18,615 nucleotides of DNA. Origin: JAZDPK01 sp043797615 (GTDB lineage: Bacteria; Patescibacteriota; Patescibacteriia; UBA11705; JABHMO01). The notes beneath the pieces were generated by a model. That model was not told the origin of the DNA. It searched no databases and saw nothing but the letters and a program-made list of their open reading frames with translations. A program made the position numbers and the translations under genes. Below are positions 11,959 to 18,361 of the stretch, piece by piece. Within the stretch, counting starts at the first letter, position 1; each line of letters starts with the position of its first letter. The stretch lies in contig JAZDPK010000017.1 in the NCBI GenBank assembly GCA_043797615.1, positions 1 to 18,615 on the forward strand, in the 5' to 3' direction.

Positions 11959-12110
11959 CTATCATTTAAATATAAAACTGTAAATGAATGGCGGTTGATA
12001 AAAATTGCATTAAACTCTAAATTCTAAACTCTTGCGCCAAAGGCGCATCCGCCTATGGCGGAAAATAACAAATTCGAAATTCAAAGCAAAAAAACTCAAA
12101 TTAACAATGA
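11959..12110. other. Intergenic region between the GxxExxY gene and the membrane protein gene
   Basis: Within the 340-bp gap 11900-12239, this part is AT-rich and holds short iterated words (ACTCTAAATTCTAAACTC, AAATTCGAAATTC) and the double-hairpin repeat at 12034-12061. The rest of the gap holds the ATCCGC array and palindrome on the left, and a promoter and leader on the right. I see no gene in it. Confidence 0.6.
12034..12061. repeat. 28-bp double-hairpin repeat, copy 2 (intergenic)
   Basis: GCGCC-AAA-GGCGC (12034-12046), AT, then CCGCC-TAT-GGCGG (12049-12061). Stems and linker are identical to the copy inside murE at 471-498; only the loop triplets differ. Confidence 0.85.
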
Positions 12111-12139
12111 TTGACAAAAGCCAAGCTTTGCTGTTTAAT
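12111..12139 (+). promoter_or_regulatory. Promoter of the 148-aa membrane protein
   Basis: TTGACA (12111-12116), 17 bp and TTTAAT (12134-12139) predict a start near 12146 and a leader of about 95 nt. The leader is rich in repeated ATTCG words and ends in AAAGGAGG. An imperfect inverted repeat, AGC-c-AAGCTT-t-GCT, fills the spacer (12119-12132). Confidence 0.65.
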
Positions 12140-12239
12140 AAGGTTAAAGCTCATTAATAATTCGAATAGTTATTTTTCATAGATTCGATATTCGTAGCAT
12201 TCGGATATAATTTTATTCGTATTAACAAAGGAGGTTTCC

Positions 12240-12686
12240 ATGATCAACGTCAATTACCTGATCGCCAGTATTTTTCTCACCTTAATCATTTTTCTGCTGA
12301 TCGGCGCGTCGGTTTATTTGAAGCATTATGTTGACAAGCATCCGATTCCAGGCGTTGAACCGAAGAACAGGGGCTACATTCTCGGCGCGTATTTGATCGC
12401 TGTTCTTGCGGCCGGCCTGTGTTGCATCGCGTCGTTTACTTGGGCGGCCGCGTTTGAAAGTGTTATGCGAAAACAATTAATGATCGGAGGGGGTATTATA
12501 CTTGTTTTGTCCTTGCTATTCACTTACTTCATGGGCAGAAAAATCAAGGCGATGGAAGCGCAAAAAAAAGCAACCTTCGACGTCAGCCGCGTCACCGTCG
12601 GCTGCGTTCATGACAGCGGTGGCTTCACCGAAGATGAAATGCGGCAGCTCGTCGCCAACGTTCATTCGATCAAAGCGCGCAATTAA
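12240..12686 (+). CDS. 148-aa integral membrane protein
   Basis: The ATG at 12240 follows AAAGGAGGTTTCC, an excellent Shine-Dalgarno. The product has three likely transmembrane helices at about 5-27 (YLIASIFLTLIIFLLIGASV), 47-70 (ILGAYLIAVLAAGLCCIASF) and 80-98 (LMIGGGIILVLSLLFTYFMG). A basic soluble tail of about 50 residues ends in an acidic-to-basic helix (FTEDEMRQLVANVHSI). A short loop between helices 1 and 2 carries KHPIPGVEPKNRG. No family is recognised. It stands alone on the plus strand between two minus-strand runs, with its own promoter and terminator. Confidence 0.75.
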   Translation: MINVNYLIASIFLTLIIFLLIGASVYLKHYVDKHPIPGVEPKNRGYILGAYLIAVLAAGLCCIASFTWAAAFESVMRKQLMIGGGIILVLSLLFTYFMGRKIKAMEAQKKATFDVSRVTVGCVHDSGGFTEDEMRQLVANVHSIKARN

Positions 12687-12697
12687 CTTGCAAAACC

Positions 12698-12731
12698 AAA
12701 CCGGCAGTCTCAAAAGAAGCCGGTTTTTTTA
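12698..12731 (+). terminator. Rho-independent terminator of the membrane protein gene
   Basis: AAACCGGC (12698-12705) pairs with GCCGGTTT (12719-12726), followed by a run of T to 12730. It starts 11 bp past the stop at 12686. Confidence 0.85.
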
Positions 12732-12741
12732 TTTTAAAAAT

Positions 12742-12769
12742 AAAAAACCGCCATTTAGCAAAGCGGTTT
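12742..12769 (-). terminator. Rho-independent terminator of the ABC operon
   Basis: On the minus strand AAACCGC (12769-12763) pairs with GCGGTTT (12751-12745), followed by T residues. It abuts the stop of the ATPase gene at 12770. Confidence 0.85.
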
Positions 12770-13567
12770 TTATAAATTTTTATAGATGTTCAGATTGAGC
12801 TTTATCAGAGACAACGACTCTTTGGTAATAATCTTTTGAATGTGTTTTTTAATCTTGATAAAATCTTCCGAATATTCGACTTCCAAATCGCGCGGTCTGG
12901 GCAAATTAATTTTTATTTCTTCGCTGACGGCGGCCGGCCGTTGAGTTAAAACAACCACTTTATCGCTCATAAACACCGCCTCTTCGACATCGTGCGTCAC
13001 GAATATGATTGTTCTTTTTCCCTGTTCCCAAATTTGCAAAAGCAAATCCTGCATGAAGCGCTTTGTTTGCATATCAAGGGCGGTAAACGGTTCGTCAAGT
13101 AATAAAATTTCCGGATTCGTGGCGAATGTGCGGGCGAGAGCCACCCGCTGTTTCATTCCGCCGGACAATTCGTTCGGATACGCTTTCTCGAATCCTTTGA
13201 GCCCGGTCACTTCAACGTAATGCGCCACAATTTTTTTCGTGTTTTTCTCGGGCAAATTGATCAATGACAAACCGAACGCGATATTCTCTTCCACGTTCAG
13301 CCACGGATACAGATGATAATATTGAAATACCACGCCCCTGTCTCTTGAAATTCCGTAAACTCTTTTCCCGTCTTCTAAAATTTTACCTTTCGTCGGTTCG
13401 ATAAAACCGGCCAGCAATTTTATAATCGTGCTCTTGCCACAACCGGACGGCCCAACAAGCGACACAAACTCGCCTTTTTCAGCGGAAAAGGTTACATTAT
13501 TCAACACTTCAATGGATTTTTTATTCGCAAGCGTGTATGTCTTGCAAAGTTTTTGTATTTGAAACAT
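12770..13567 (-). CDS. ABC transporter ATPase, NitT/TauT (SsuB/TauB) type
   Basis: The 265-aa ATPase powers uptake through the permease encoded just upstream. It has Walker A GPSGCGKST (39-47), Q-loop FQYYHLYPW (81-89), signature LSGGMKQRVALAR (134-146), Walker B ILLLDEPFTALD (154-165) and the switch FVTHDVEEAVFMSD (about 188-201). The RPRD and late regions match nitrate, sulfonate and taurine importers. The start at 13567 follows GTAGGATAAT, with AGGA as a short Shine-Dalgarno. It begins 6 bp after the permease stop, in the operon order binding protein, permease, ATPase. The substrate is not readable from this subunit. Confidence 0.93.
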   Translation of the reverse strand: MFQIQKLCKTYTLANKKSIEVLNNVTFSAEKGEFVSLVGPSGCGKSTIIKLLAGFIEPTKGKILEDGKRVYGISRDRGVVFQYYHLYPWLNVEENIAFGLSLINLPEKNTKKIVAHYVEVTGLKGFEKAYPNELSGGMKQRVALARTFATNPEILLLDEPFTALDMQTKRFMQDLLLQIWEQGKRTIIFVTHDVEEAVFMSDKVVVLTQRPAAVSEEIKINLPRPRDLEVEYSEDFIKIKKHIQKIITKESLSLIKLNLNIYKNL

Positions 13568-13573
13568 ATTATC

Positions 13574-14338
13574 CTACCAAAAAAAGTATCTTCTCTTTAT
13601 GAAATGCAAAAATTTGTCGGATAAAATCGCGACCAACGCAATCAGGATAAGACCGGCAAACACTTCGTCGCTTTTTTGCAACCGACCGGCAATGTTGATC
13701 AAATATCCCAAGCCGTCCCTGGCGTTTACGATTTCCGCCAAGATCACATACGTCCAACCGATGCCGTTGACGACGATCAAACCGTCGAAAATTTGGGGCA
13801 AAGCGTGCGGCCAATAAACTTTTCGGATAATCTGTTTTTCGGTGGCGCCAAGTCCTCGCGCGACATCAAGATATTCCAACGGCGCAGTGCGGATGGCGTT
13901 TGCGACCAGCGGAATAAAATAAAATACGATGCCGCTGAATAAAAAAATGATTTTCATCGTCTCTCCGATTCCAAACCACAGAATAAGCAAAGGCAACAAA
14001 GCCGTGATCGGCAAATATCGGATCGGCTGGGTTATCGGTCCGAGCAAGGCTTCGGCTTTTTTTGAAATTCCCATCGGAACGCCGATCAATATGCCGACGA
14101 TCACCGCCAAAACGGTGGCGACGGCAATCCGCAAAAAGCTTATTCCGAGCGCGTTAAAAAATTTGCCGCTGGCGAGCAGCCCCCACAATGAATTCAAAGT
14201 GTCTTGCGGCGACGGTAAAAATATTTTCGGAAAAAAATGCGCCGAAGCGATCAAATACCAAACAACTAATACTGTTATAATAGTAATCAAATTTAAAACT
14301 ATTTTTGATTGAAAAAATTTATTTTTGACTGGATCCAT
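13574..14338 (-). CDS. ABC transporter permease, NitT/TauT (SsuC/TauC) type
   Basis: The 254-aa permease has about six hydrophobic helices and the EAA-type loop EYLDVARGLGATEKQIIRKVYWPHALPQI, which docks on the ATPase. Sequences such as LPITALLPLLILWFGIGE and the ending with AGLILIALVAILSDK are typical of SsuC/TauC-like permeases. The ATG at 14338 (MDPVKNKFF) is preferred to the upstream one at 14395, because the longer form adds an Arg-rich stretch inside the previous gene. With this start the gene overlaps the binding-protein stop by 20 bp, which points to translational coupling. Confidence 0.92.
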   Translation of the reverse strand: MDPVKNKFFQSKIVLNLITIITVLVVWYLIASAHFFPKIFLPSPQDTLNSLWGLLASGKFFNALGISFLRIAVATVLAVIVGILIGVPMGISKKAEALLGPITQPIRYLPITALLPLLILWFGIGETMKIIFLFSGIVFYFIPLVANAIRTAPLEYLDVARGLGATEKQIIRKVYWPHALPQIFDGLIVVNGIGWTYVILAEIVNARDGLGYLINIAGRLQKSDEVFAGLILIALVAILSDKFLHFIKRRYFFW

Positions 14339-15416
14339 AAATTTCACTAAGGGCGTTAATGTCTTTCGACAAAGCGACCGGCGCGGGCTTGTCAATCGCT
14401 TTTAACGATAACCAAATATCGCTCGCTTTCGCATACAGGTCGTCGAATATCGGCTTTGCGCCGTTTAAGCCGAACATTTGCGCGTTATCATTTAAATTCG
14501 GCCAATAAACCCAAGATAAGCTGTTCTTTGTCGCATCCAAACCCAAATCTGCGAACATCGGTTCGTTTTCCATTAACAAACGCGCGGCTAAATCAGAATT
14601 GCTCTTTGCTTTCTCAACTCCGTCAAGCCAGCCTCTCACAAATGCATCGATCGCTTTCGGATGTTCATTTATAAATTCTTGCTTTGCCACCATTATATCG
14701 GATATTAAAGCGGGTTTTTCTTTTGAACTGATTAGGATATGCGAATTCGCTTTTTTTAACGCTTGCTTAACGTCCGGCTCCCAAACCACAGCGGCGTCGA
14801 CTTGCCCTGCCACGAAAGCGGCGCGGGCGGACGGCACATCTTGAGTGAAAACGAGATTTTTGCGAATATTATTTTGTTCGGCTTCCGTCAATTTTGATTC
14901 ACGCAAAACATTTTCCAAAAGCCAATGGCTTGGCGTGAATTGAACCAGAGCGATTTTTTTATCTTTTAAATCTTCAACCGTTTTTATTAAATCGTTCGCC
15001 ACGATCGCATCGCCGCCGCGGCTCCAATCGACTTGCAAAAACGCTTTGCCGTTTATTCCGCCTTTAATAAAATTCGGCAACTCGTTCGCCCAAAAATCAA
15101 CCGTTGACCACACGACATCCACTCCTTCCGGACCGCCTTTGGCAAACGCTTTGCCGCGCGCGTCTATATCTTCGATTAAAACAAACCTGACCGGCAAACC
15201 GTATTTTTTCGTGAAAATGCTTTCCGCGTTTTCCTTAAATCCGCCATTGGCGACAATGCCGCCGGCGTATCCCGGCCACGAAACGATTCCGACGACTAAC
15301 GGCCGATCCAAATCAACGCTTGATAAAACTTTTTTTGCGGTAAATGACGTATAAACGGCAATACCGATAAAAGCTATCAAAAACACAATCACAAGCGCCA
15401 AAATTTTCTTTTTCAT
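14319..15416 (-). CDS. ABC transporter substrate-binding protein, NMT1/SsuA-like
   Basis: The 365-aa binding protein starts with KKK and a hydrophobic segment (about 4-24, ILALVIVFLIAFIGIAVYTS). There is no lipobox Cys, so it is probably held by an uncleaved N-terminal helix. The domain then reads RPLVVGIVSWPGYAGG, GGPEGVDVVWSTVDFWANEL, DLKDKKIALVQFTPSHWLL and AAFVAGQVDAAVVWEPDV, the layout of NMT1/SsuA/TauA-type proteins. These bind nitrate, sulfonates, taurine or thiamine precursors; the sequence does not choose among them. The start at 15416 is used because the promoter at 15447-15475 excludes the upstream ATG at 15461. No Shine-Dalgarno is present. It is the first gene of the importer operon. 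Confidence 0.9.
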   Translation of the reverse strand: MKKKILALVIVFLIAFIGIAVYTSFTAKKVLSSVDLDRPLVVGIVSWPGYAGGIVANGGFKENAESIFTKKYGLPVRFVLIEDIDARGKAFAKGGPEGVDVVWSTVDFWANELPNFIKGGINGKAFLQVDWSRGGDAIVANDLIKTVEDLKDKKIALVQFTPSHWLLENVLRESKLTEAEQNNIRKNLVFTQDVPSARAAFVAGQVDAAVVWEPDVKQALKKANSHILISSKEKPALISDIMVAKQEFINEHPKAIDAFVRGWLDGVEKAKSNSDLAARLLMENEPMFADLGLDATKNSLSWVYWPNLNDNAQMFGLNGAKPIFDDLYAKASDIWLSLKAIDKPAPVALSKDINALSEIYGSSQK

Positions 15417-15434
15417 ATATGCAAATTTTAATAA

Positions 15435-15449
15435 AATGACAATGTCATT
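15435..15449. promoter_or_regulatory. Candidate operator of the ABC importer operon
   Basis: AATGACA-A-TGTCATT is a perfect 15-bp palindrome with a one-base centre. It lies just downstream of the -10 of the operon promoter and covers the expected start near 15440. A dimeric repressor bound here would block transcription; no candidate regulator gene is in the window. Confidence 0.55.
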
Positions 15450-15475
15450 ATAGCACAACAAAAATCTTACTTCAA
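15447..15475 (-). promoter_or_regulatory. Promoter of the ABC importer operon
   Basis: On the minus strand TTGAAG (15475-15470), 17 bp ending in TGC and TATAAT (15452-15447) form an extended -10 promoter. The start should be near 15440, about 24 nt before the ATG at 15416. Confidence 0.7.
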
Positions 15476-15518
15476 AAATAGCCGAAATATTAGTTTGCTA
15501 TGCGCTTTTTACTTTAAC

Positions 15519-15546
15519 TTGACATAATTTTAATTTCCCGTATAAT
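15519..15546 (+). promoter_or_regulatory. Consensus promoter of rpsA
   Basis: TTGACA (15519-15524), 16 bp and TATAAT (15541-15546) match the sigma-70 consensus in both hexamers. The leader of about 26 nt carries AAAGGAG before the ATG at 15580. It diverges from the ABC operon promoter. Confidence 0.85.
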
Positions 15547-15579
15547 TCAGCGCATACTATAGAAAGGAGTAACTTTTAC

Positions 15580-16767
15580 ATGACAACCAAAAAAATCGAT
15601 GATACGACGTCAGAAATGCAGAGATTGCTGGCAACCAGCGGCGCCTTGGACAAACTGCCGAAAGTCGGCGACGTGGTCAAGGGGAATGTTTTGAAGGCTT
15701 CCAAGAAGGAAGTCCTTTTAGACATTGGTGGCATGCTTGCCGGCATCATCCGCGGCAAAGAGCTTTACAACGAATCGGATCATTTCGCGAATTTAAAGCC
15801 CGGCGACGAAGCCGAAGCCACCGTGCTCGAGCTGGAGAACGAGAAAGGCATGATGGAGCTTTCCTTCCGCCACGCCGGCCACCAGAAAACCTGGACAACC
15901 CTGCGCCAATATCAGACCGCCGGCCAGACCATCACCGCGAAAGTGAGCGACGCCAACAAAGGCGGACTCTTGGTCTTCGTGAACAACGTGCCCGGATTCT
16001 TGCCGGTCTCGCAGCTCAGCCCGGAATTCTATCCGCGCATCCAGGGCGGCGACAAGGCGAAGATCCTTGAATGCCTGAAGGGCTACGTCAACCGCACTTT
16101 CCCGGTCAAAGTCATTGACATCAACGAAGACGAAGAAAAATTGATCGTCTCGGAAAAAGCGGCCTGGGAAGAAACGCAGAAAGACACATTGTCGAAATAC
16201 AAAGTCGGCGATATTGTCGAAGGCGCGATCACCGCGGTGACCGATTTCGGCGCGTTCCTTGAATTCGGCGATAAGCTGGAAGGATTGATTCACATTTCCG
16301 AACTCGCCTGGCAGCGCATCGACAATCCGTCCGAGCTTTTCAAAGTCGGCCAGAAGATCAAAGCCGAGATCATCAAGATCGACGGCGCGAAAATTTTCCT
16401 GTCGAGCAAGAAGCTGTACGAAGATCCCTGGAAAAATATTGATCAGAAATACAAAGTCGGGGACATTGTCAAAGGCACGGTCTTAAAAACCTCGCCGTTC
16501 GGCCTGTTCGTCGAGCTGGACAAAGACATCCACGGTTTGGCGCACATTTCCGAGCTTTCGGAAAAACCGATCGCGTCAATTGATGAATTCGCGAAAATCG
16601 GCGATAAGCGCGAGTTCAAGATTATTTCTCTTGAACCGAAAGACCACCGCCTCGGATTGAGCGTGAAAGCGATCAATGCCAAACCGGACCCTTCGACGAG
16701 TTCGACAAACTCACCGCAAGCAAGCTCAGGGTCGCAAGAGAAGAAAGAAGAAGAGATAAAGAGCTAA
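15580..16767 (+). CDS. rpsA: 30S ribosomal protein S1, four S1 domains
   Basis: The 395-aa RNA-binding protein helps the 30S subunit hold mRNA. Four S1 (OB-fold) domains run at about 27-96 (VGDVVKGNVLKASKKEVLLD), 110-182, 206-276 (KVGDIVEGAITAVTDFGAFL) and 291-363 (KVGDIVKGTVLKTSPFGLFV). The last two carry GLIHISEL and GLAHISEL. The E. coli protein has six domains; four is common in other phyla. After residue 366 the sequence turns into a Ser/Thr/Pro-rich piece (PDPSTSSTNSPQASSGSQ) encoded by a palindromic repeat, then a Lys/Glu tail. The start is fixed by AAAGGAG and a consensus promoter. Confidence 0.96.
   Translation: MTTKKIDDTTSEMQRLLATSGALDKLPKVGDVVKGNVLKASKKEVLLDIGGMLAGIIRGKELYNESDHFANLKPGDEAEATVLELENEKGMMELSFRHAGHQKTWTTLRQYQTAGQTITAKVSDANKGGLLVFVNNVPGFLPVSQLSPEFYPRIQGGDKAKILECLKGYVNRTFPVKVIDINEDEEKLIVSEKAAWEETQKDTLSKYKVGDIVEGAITAVTDFGAFLEFGDKLEGLIHISELAWQRIDNPSELFKVGQKIKAEIIKIDGAKIFLSSKKLYEDPWKNIDQKYKVGDIVKGTVLKTSPFGLFVELDKDIHGLAHISELSEKPIASIDEFAKIGDKREFKIISLEPKDHRLGLSVKAINAKPDPSTSSTNSPQASSGSQEKKEEEIKS
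16687..16733. repeat. Palindromic repeat read as the rpsA C-terminal linker
   Basis: An outer stem GACCCT (16687-16692) with AGGGTC (16728-16733) encloses a hairpin GAGTT-cgaca-AACTC (16698-16712). It is translated as PDPSTSSTNSPQASSGS after the last S1 domain. From general knowledge, words such as TTCGACAAACTC and AAGCTCAGGGTC are frequent dispersed repeats in environmental bacterial genomes. Confidence 0.65.
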
Positions 16768-16793
16768 CGAAATAAAGATATAGCGATATAAAA

Positions 16794-16853
16794 AAGAGCA
16801 GCCCGATCTTGCCGTGTACCGAATGGTATACGGAAAAAGGGTTGTTCTTTTTT
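16794..16853 (+). terminator. Rho-independent terminator of rpsA
   Basis: AAGAGCAGCCC (16794-16804) pairs with GGGTTGTTCTT (16839-16849). Inside is a second perfect-but-one-wobble hairpin, CCGTGTACC-gaat-GGTATACGG (16812-16833). A T-run follows the outer stem. Confidence 0.85.
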
Positions 16854-16890
16854 ATTTGAAAAAACTGCCCAAAATTTATTTCAAACGATT

Positions 16891-17352
16891 TTATTTTTCA
16901 ATCAATTTAATTTTATTCTTCGCCAAAAGCGCCGCCAACACCCCTTTGCCGCGTTTTTTTTCGCCTGAAAAATCGCCCGCGTAAATAAATTTCGCTCCGC
17001 AGGAAGGGCTACCGGATTTTAACAACGCTTTTTTGATTTTATTTTTCTTTGCGAGCAATAGGCACTTTCGCGCGCCTTTGATAAAATATTCGGTGTAATC
17101 ATTGCCCTTGTGATCAACAACTTTCGCTTTTCCCGCCAACACCGCCACTCCGTCGCCGCCCGCGATTTCACACGCCGGGCGCGGCGTGGACAGGCCGGCC
17201 ATAACTTTAGGGCAAATCAGAAACGCTCTGCCATCCGACAATATTTTCAACGCTTGCTTGTCGGTCGCCGCTTTCTTATTCCAACGGCAAGGCACGCCGG
17301 CCAAACAGGCGCTTATCATATAATCTATTTTTTTTGTTTGTTTTTTGCTCAT
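16891..17352 (-). CDS. DUF523 family protein (TudS-like, iron-sulfur)
   Basis: The 153-aa product matches DUF523: ISACLAGVPCRWNKKAATD (13-31), CPKVMAGLSTPRPACEI (47-63) and SGSPSCGAKFIYAG (113-126). Family members such as TudS are thiouracil desulfidases that hold a 4Fe-4S cluster on three Cys. Candidate ligands here are Cys16, Cys48 and Cys118, with Cys22 and Cys61 as extra. The usual CPE reads CPK here, so a normally acidic position is basic and activity may differ. The ATG at 17352 gives a normal family length; an ATG at 17442 would add 30 unrelated residues upstream of the -10. No Shine-Dalgarno is seen. A TATAAT (17401-17396) is followed by a hairpin at the transcript's 5' end (17371-17395). 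Confidence 0.85.
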   Translation of the reverse strand: MSKKQTKKIDYMISACLAGVPCRWNKKAATDKQALKILSDGRAFLICPKVMAGLSTPRPACEIAGGDGVAVLAGKAKVVDHKGNDYTEYFIKGARKCLLLAKKNKIKKALLKSGSPSCGAKFIYAGDFSGEKKRGKGVLAALLAKNKIKLIEK

Positions 17353-17370
17353 ACGTCTATTGATAAAAAT

Positions 17371-17401
17371 GAGGATGGCGTTTTCGCTTATCCTCATTAT
17401 A
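17371..17401 (-). promoter_or_regulatory. -10 box and 5' hairpin of the DUF523 gene
   Basis: On the minus strand TATAAT (17401-17396) predicts a start near 17389. The inverted repeat GAGGAT/ATCCTC (17371-17395, loop centred on TTTT) then forms a stem at or near the 5' end of the mRNA, which may protect it. No convincing -35 is visible. Confidence 0.45.
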
Positions 17402-17458
17402 GAACATTTTGCAAACATTGCGCAGTTCACTAATCCTGACATGAAAAGGGGTAATTAA

Positions 17459-17492
17459 AACGCCGTCCAAAGTCTGACCTTGGACGGCGTAT
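17459..17492 (-). terminator. Rho-independent terminator of the second island unit
   Basis: ACGCCGTCCAA (17460-17470) and TTGGACGGCGT (17480-17490) form a perfect 11-bp stem. On the minus strand TTTTAATTA follows. It lies 8 bp past the stop of the 85-aa gene. Confidence 0.88.
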
Positions 17493-17497
17493 TGCCA

Positions 17498-17755
17498 TTA
17501 ATCGCTGAAAAAAAACTTTTTGACCGCGGCGGACGCTTTTGCCGACGGAAAATCGTGCTCGTCGCGCAACTTCTTAATCGCCATCAATTGCGCCAAGGAA
17601 CCTTTCGGCTCTTTGCCGCGCATTTCCCGGCAAACCTGCATCGTCAACCTGATATCATCCTCGGTCAAGTTGCCGCCGGCCCACAGATTCGCCGCCCGGA
17701 CCAATGGCATCGCTTGCGTCGGATTAGTCAAAACCGCATTGCTTCTGTTTTTCAT
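17498..17755 (-). CDS. 85-aa hypothetical protein
   Basis: The start at 17755 follows CAGGAGGATAA. The product is mostly helical and soluble: a short polar lead, PLVRAANLWAGGNLTEDDI (17-35), a central helix with MQVCREMRGKEPKGSLAQLM, and a Lys/Ala-rich end (SAKASAAVKKFFF). A single Cys is at residue 42. I do not recognise the family. It is the second gene of a two-gene unit, 27 bp after the stop of the 100-aa gene. Confidence 0.65.
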   Translation of the reverse strand: MKNRSNAVLTNPTQAMPLVRAANLWAGGNLTEDDIRLTMQVCREMRGKEPKGSLAQLMAIKKLRDEHDFPSAKASAAVKKFFFSD

Positions 17756-17782
17756 TTATCCTCCTGGTAAAAGGTTAAGAAT

Positions 17783-18085
17783 TTAAAGCAACATTTTCAA
17801 AATGTCATGCACTAACTCATTAATGGCGATGCAATAAGCTTTCTCAAATTCGTTAGAATTGCGATAACTGAGAACAACCACTTTGTCGATAGGACGCAAA
17901 CTAACCCAAATCGTTTTGACTGATTTTTTTTGCGTTTTCGAATATCCGATTTCCGTATAAACATTCTTATATCTCGGATGCCTGAAAAATAACGGGTCTA
18001 TTTCTTCGGCAAAACCGAGCGGGCTGATTTTCGAAAGCTGAACCGACAACAACTCTTCTTCTCTTGTCGCTTTTTCGCGTTCCAT
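17783..18085 (-). CDS. 100-aa hypothetical protein
   Basis: The start at 18085 follows AAAGGAGGAAAT, with a strong promoter at 18125-18153. The product opens with a charged helix (MEREKATREEELLSVQL). Likely beta-strands follow (YKNVYTEIGYSKTQ, KTIWVSLRPIDKVVVLSYR), then a C-terminal helix (FEKAYCIAINELVHDILKMLL). There is no signal peptide or membrane segment. The alternating pattern suggests a small alpha/beta domain, but I cannot assign a family or function. It heads the two-gene unit ended by the terminator at 17459-17492. Confidence 0.65.
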   Translation of the reverse strand: MEREKATREEELLSVQLSKISPLGFAEEIDPLFFRHPRYKNVYTEIGYSKTQKKSVKTIWVSLRPIDKVVVLSYRNSNEFEKAYCIAINELVHDILKMLL

Positions 18086-18124
18086 ATTTCCTCCTTTGAA
18101 TTTTCAAAAAACGGACGTTAAAAC

Positions 18125-18153
18125 AGTATAGCAGTATTAATGCGGGTTGTCAA
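18125..18153 (-). promoter_or_regulatory. Near-consensus promoter of the second island unit
   Basis: On the minus strand TTGACA (18153-18148), 17 bp and TATACT (18130-18125) predict a start near 18118, about 33 nt before the ATG at 18085. Confidence 0.8.
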
Positions 18154-18172
18154 TTGGTTCGCTGTTGGGTAA

Positions 18173-18274
18173 TTCATTATGACACGCCCACACTCTCCGC
18201 CTTCGCATAAAGCTTCCGCCTTCGTTAAAACTTCGGCGGACAGGTCGGCGGACAAGAAAGTGTGGGGTAATGAA
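18173..18274. repeat. About 100-bp multi-tier inverted repeat (nested-hairpin repeat, copy 2)
   Basis: From outside inwards: TTCATTA (18173-18179) with TAATGAA (18268-18274); CCCACACT with AGTGTGGG (about 18188-18195 and 18259-18266); CCGCC with GGCGG at the ends of the repeat core; and an inner CCGCC/GGCGG around TTCGTTAAAACTTC. The core (18197-18254) is the reverse complement of the element at 4940-4999. It could extrude as a long cruciform. Confidence 0.75.
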
Positions 18275-18303
18275 AAACCGCCGAGCGTTGCGCCAGGCGG
18301 TTT
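18275..18303 (-). terminator. Rho-independent terminator of the truncated gene at the right edge
   Basis: AAACCGCC (18275-18282) pairs with GGCGGTTT (18296-18303), with a small GCG-ttg-CGC inner stem. On the minus strand TTTTTCATTA follows. It ends the transcript of the gene at 18362-18615. Confidence 0.75.
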
Positions 18304-18361
18304 AAAAAATTCAAGAAAGAAAAAATACAAAATTAAAAAGTTAAAGATCAAAACCCAAACT

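Noticed and set aside
15793..16293. Minus-strand open frame of 166 codons opposite rpsA.
   Set aside because: It is antisense to conserved S1 domains, and its Phe/Asp/Arg-rich composition reflects the complement of S1 codons.
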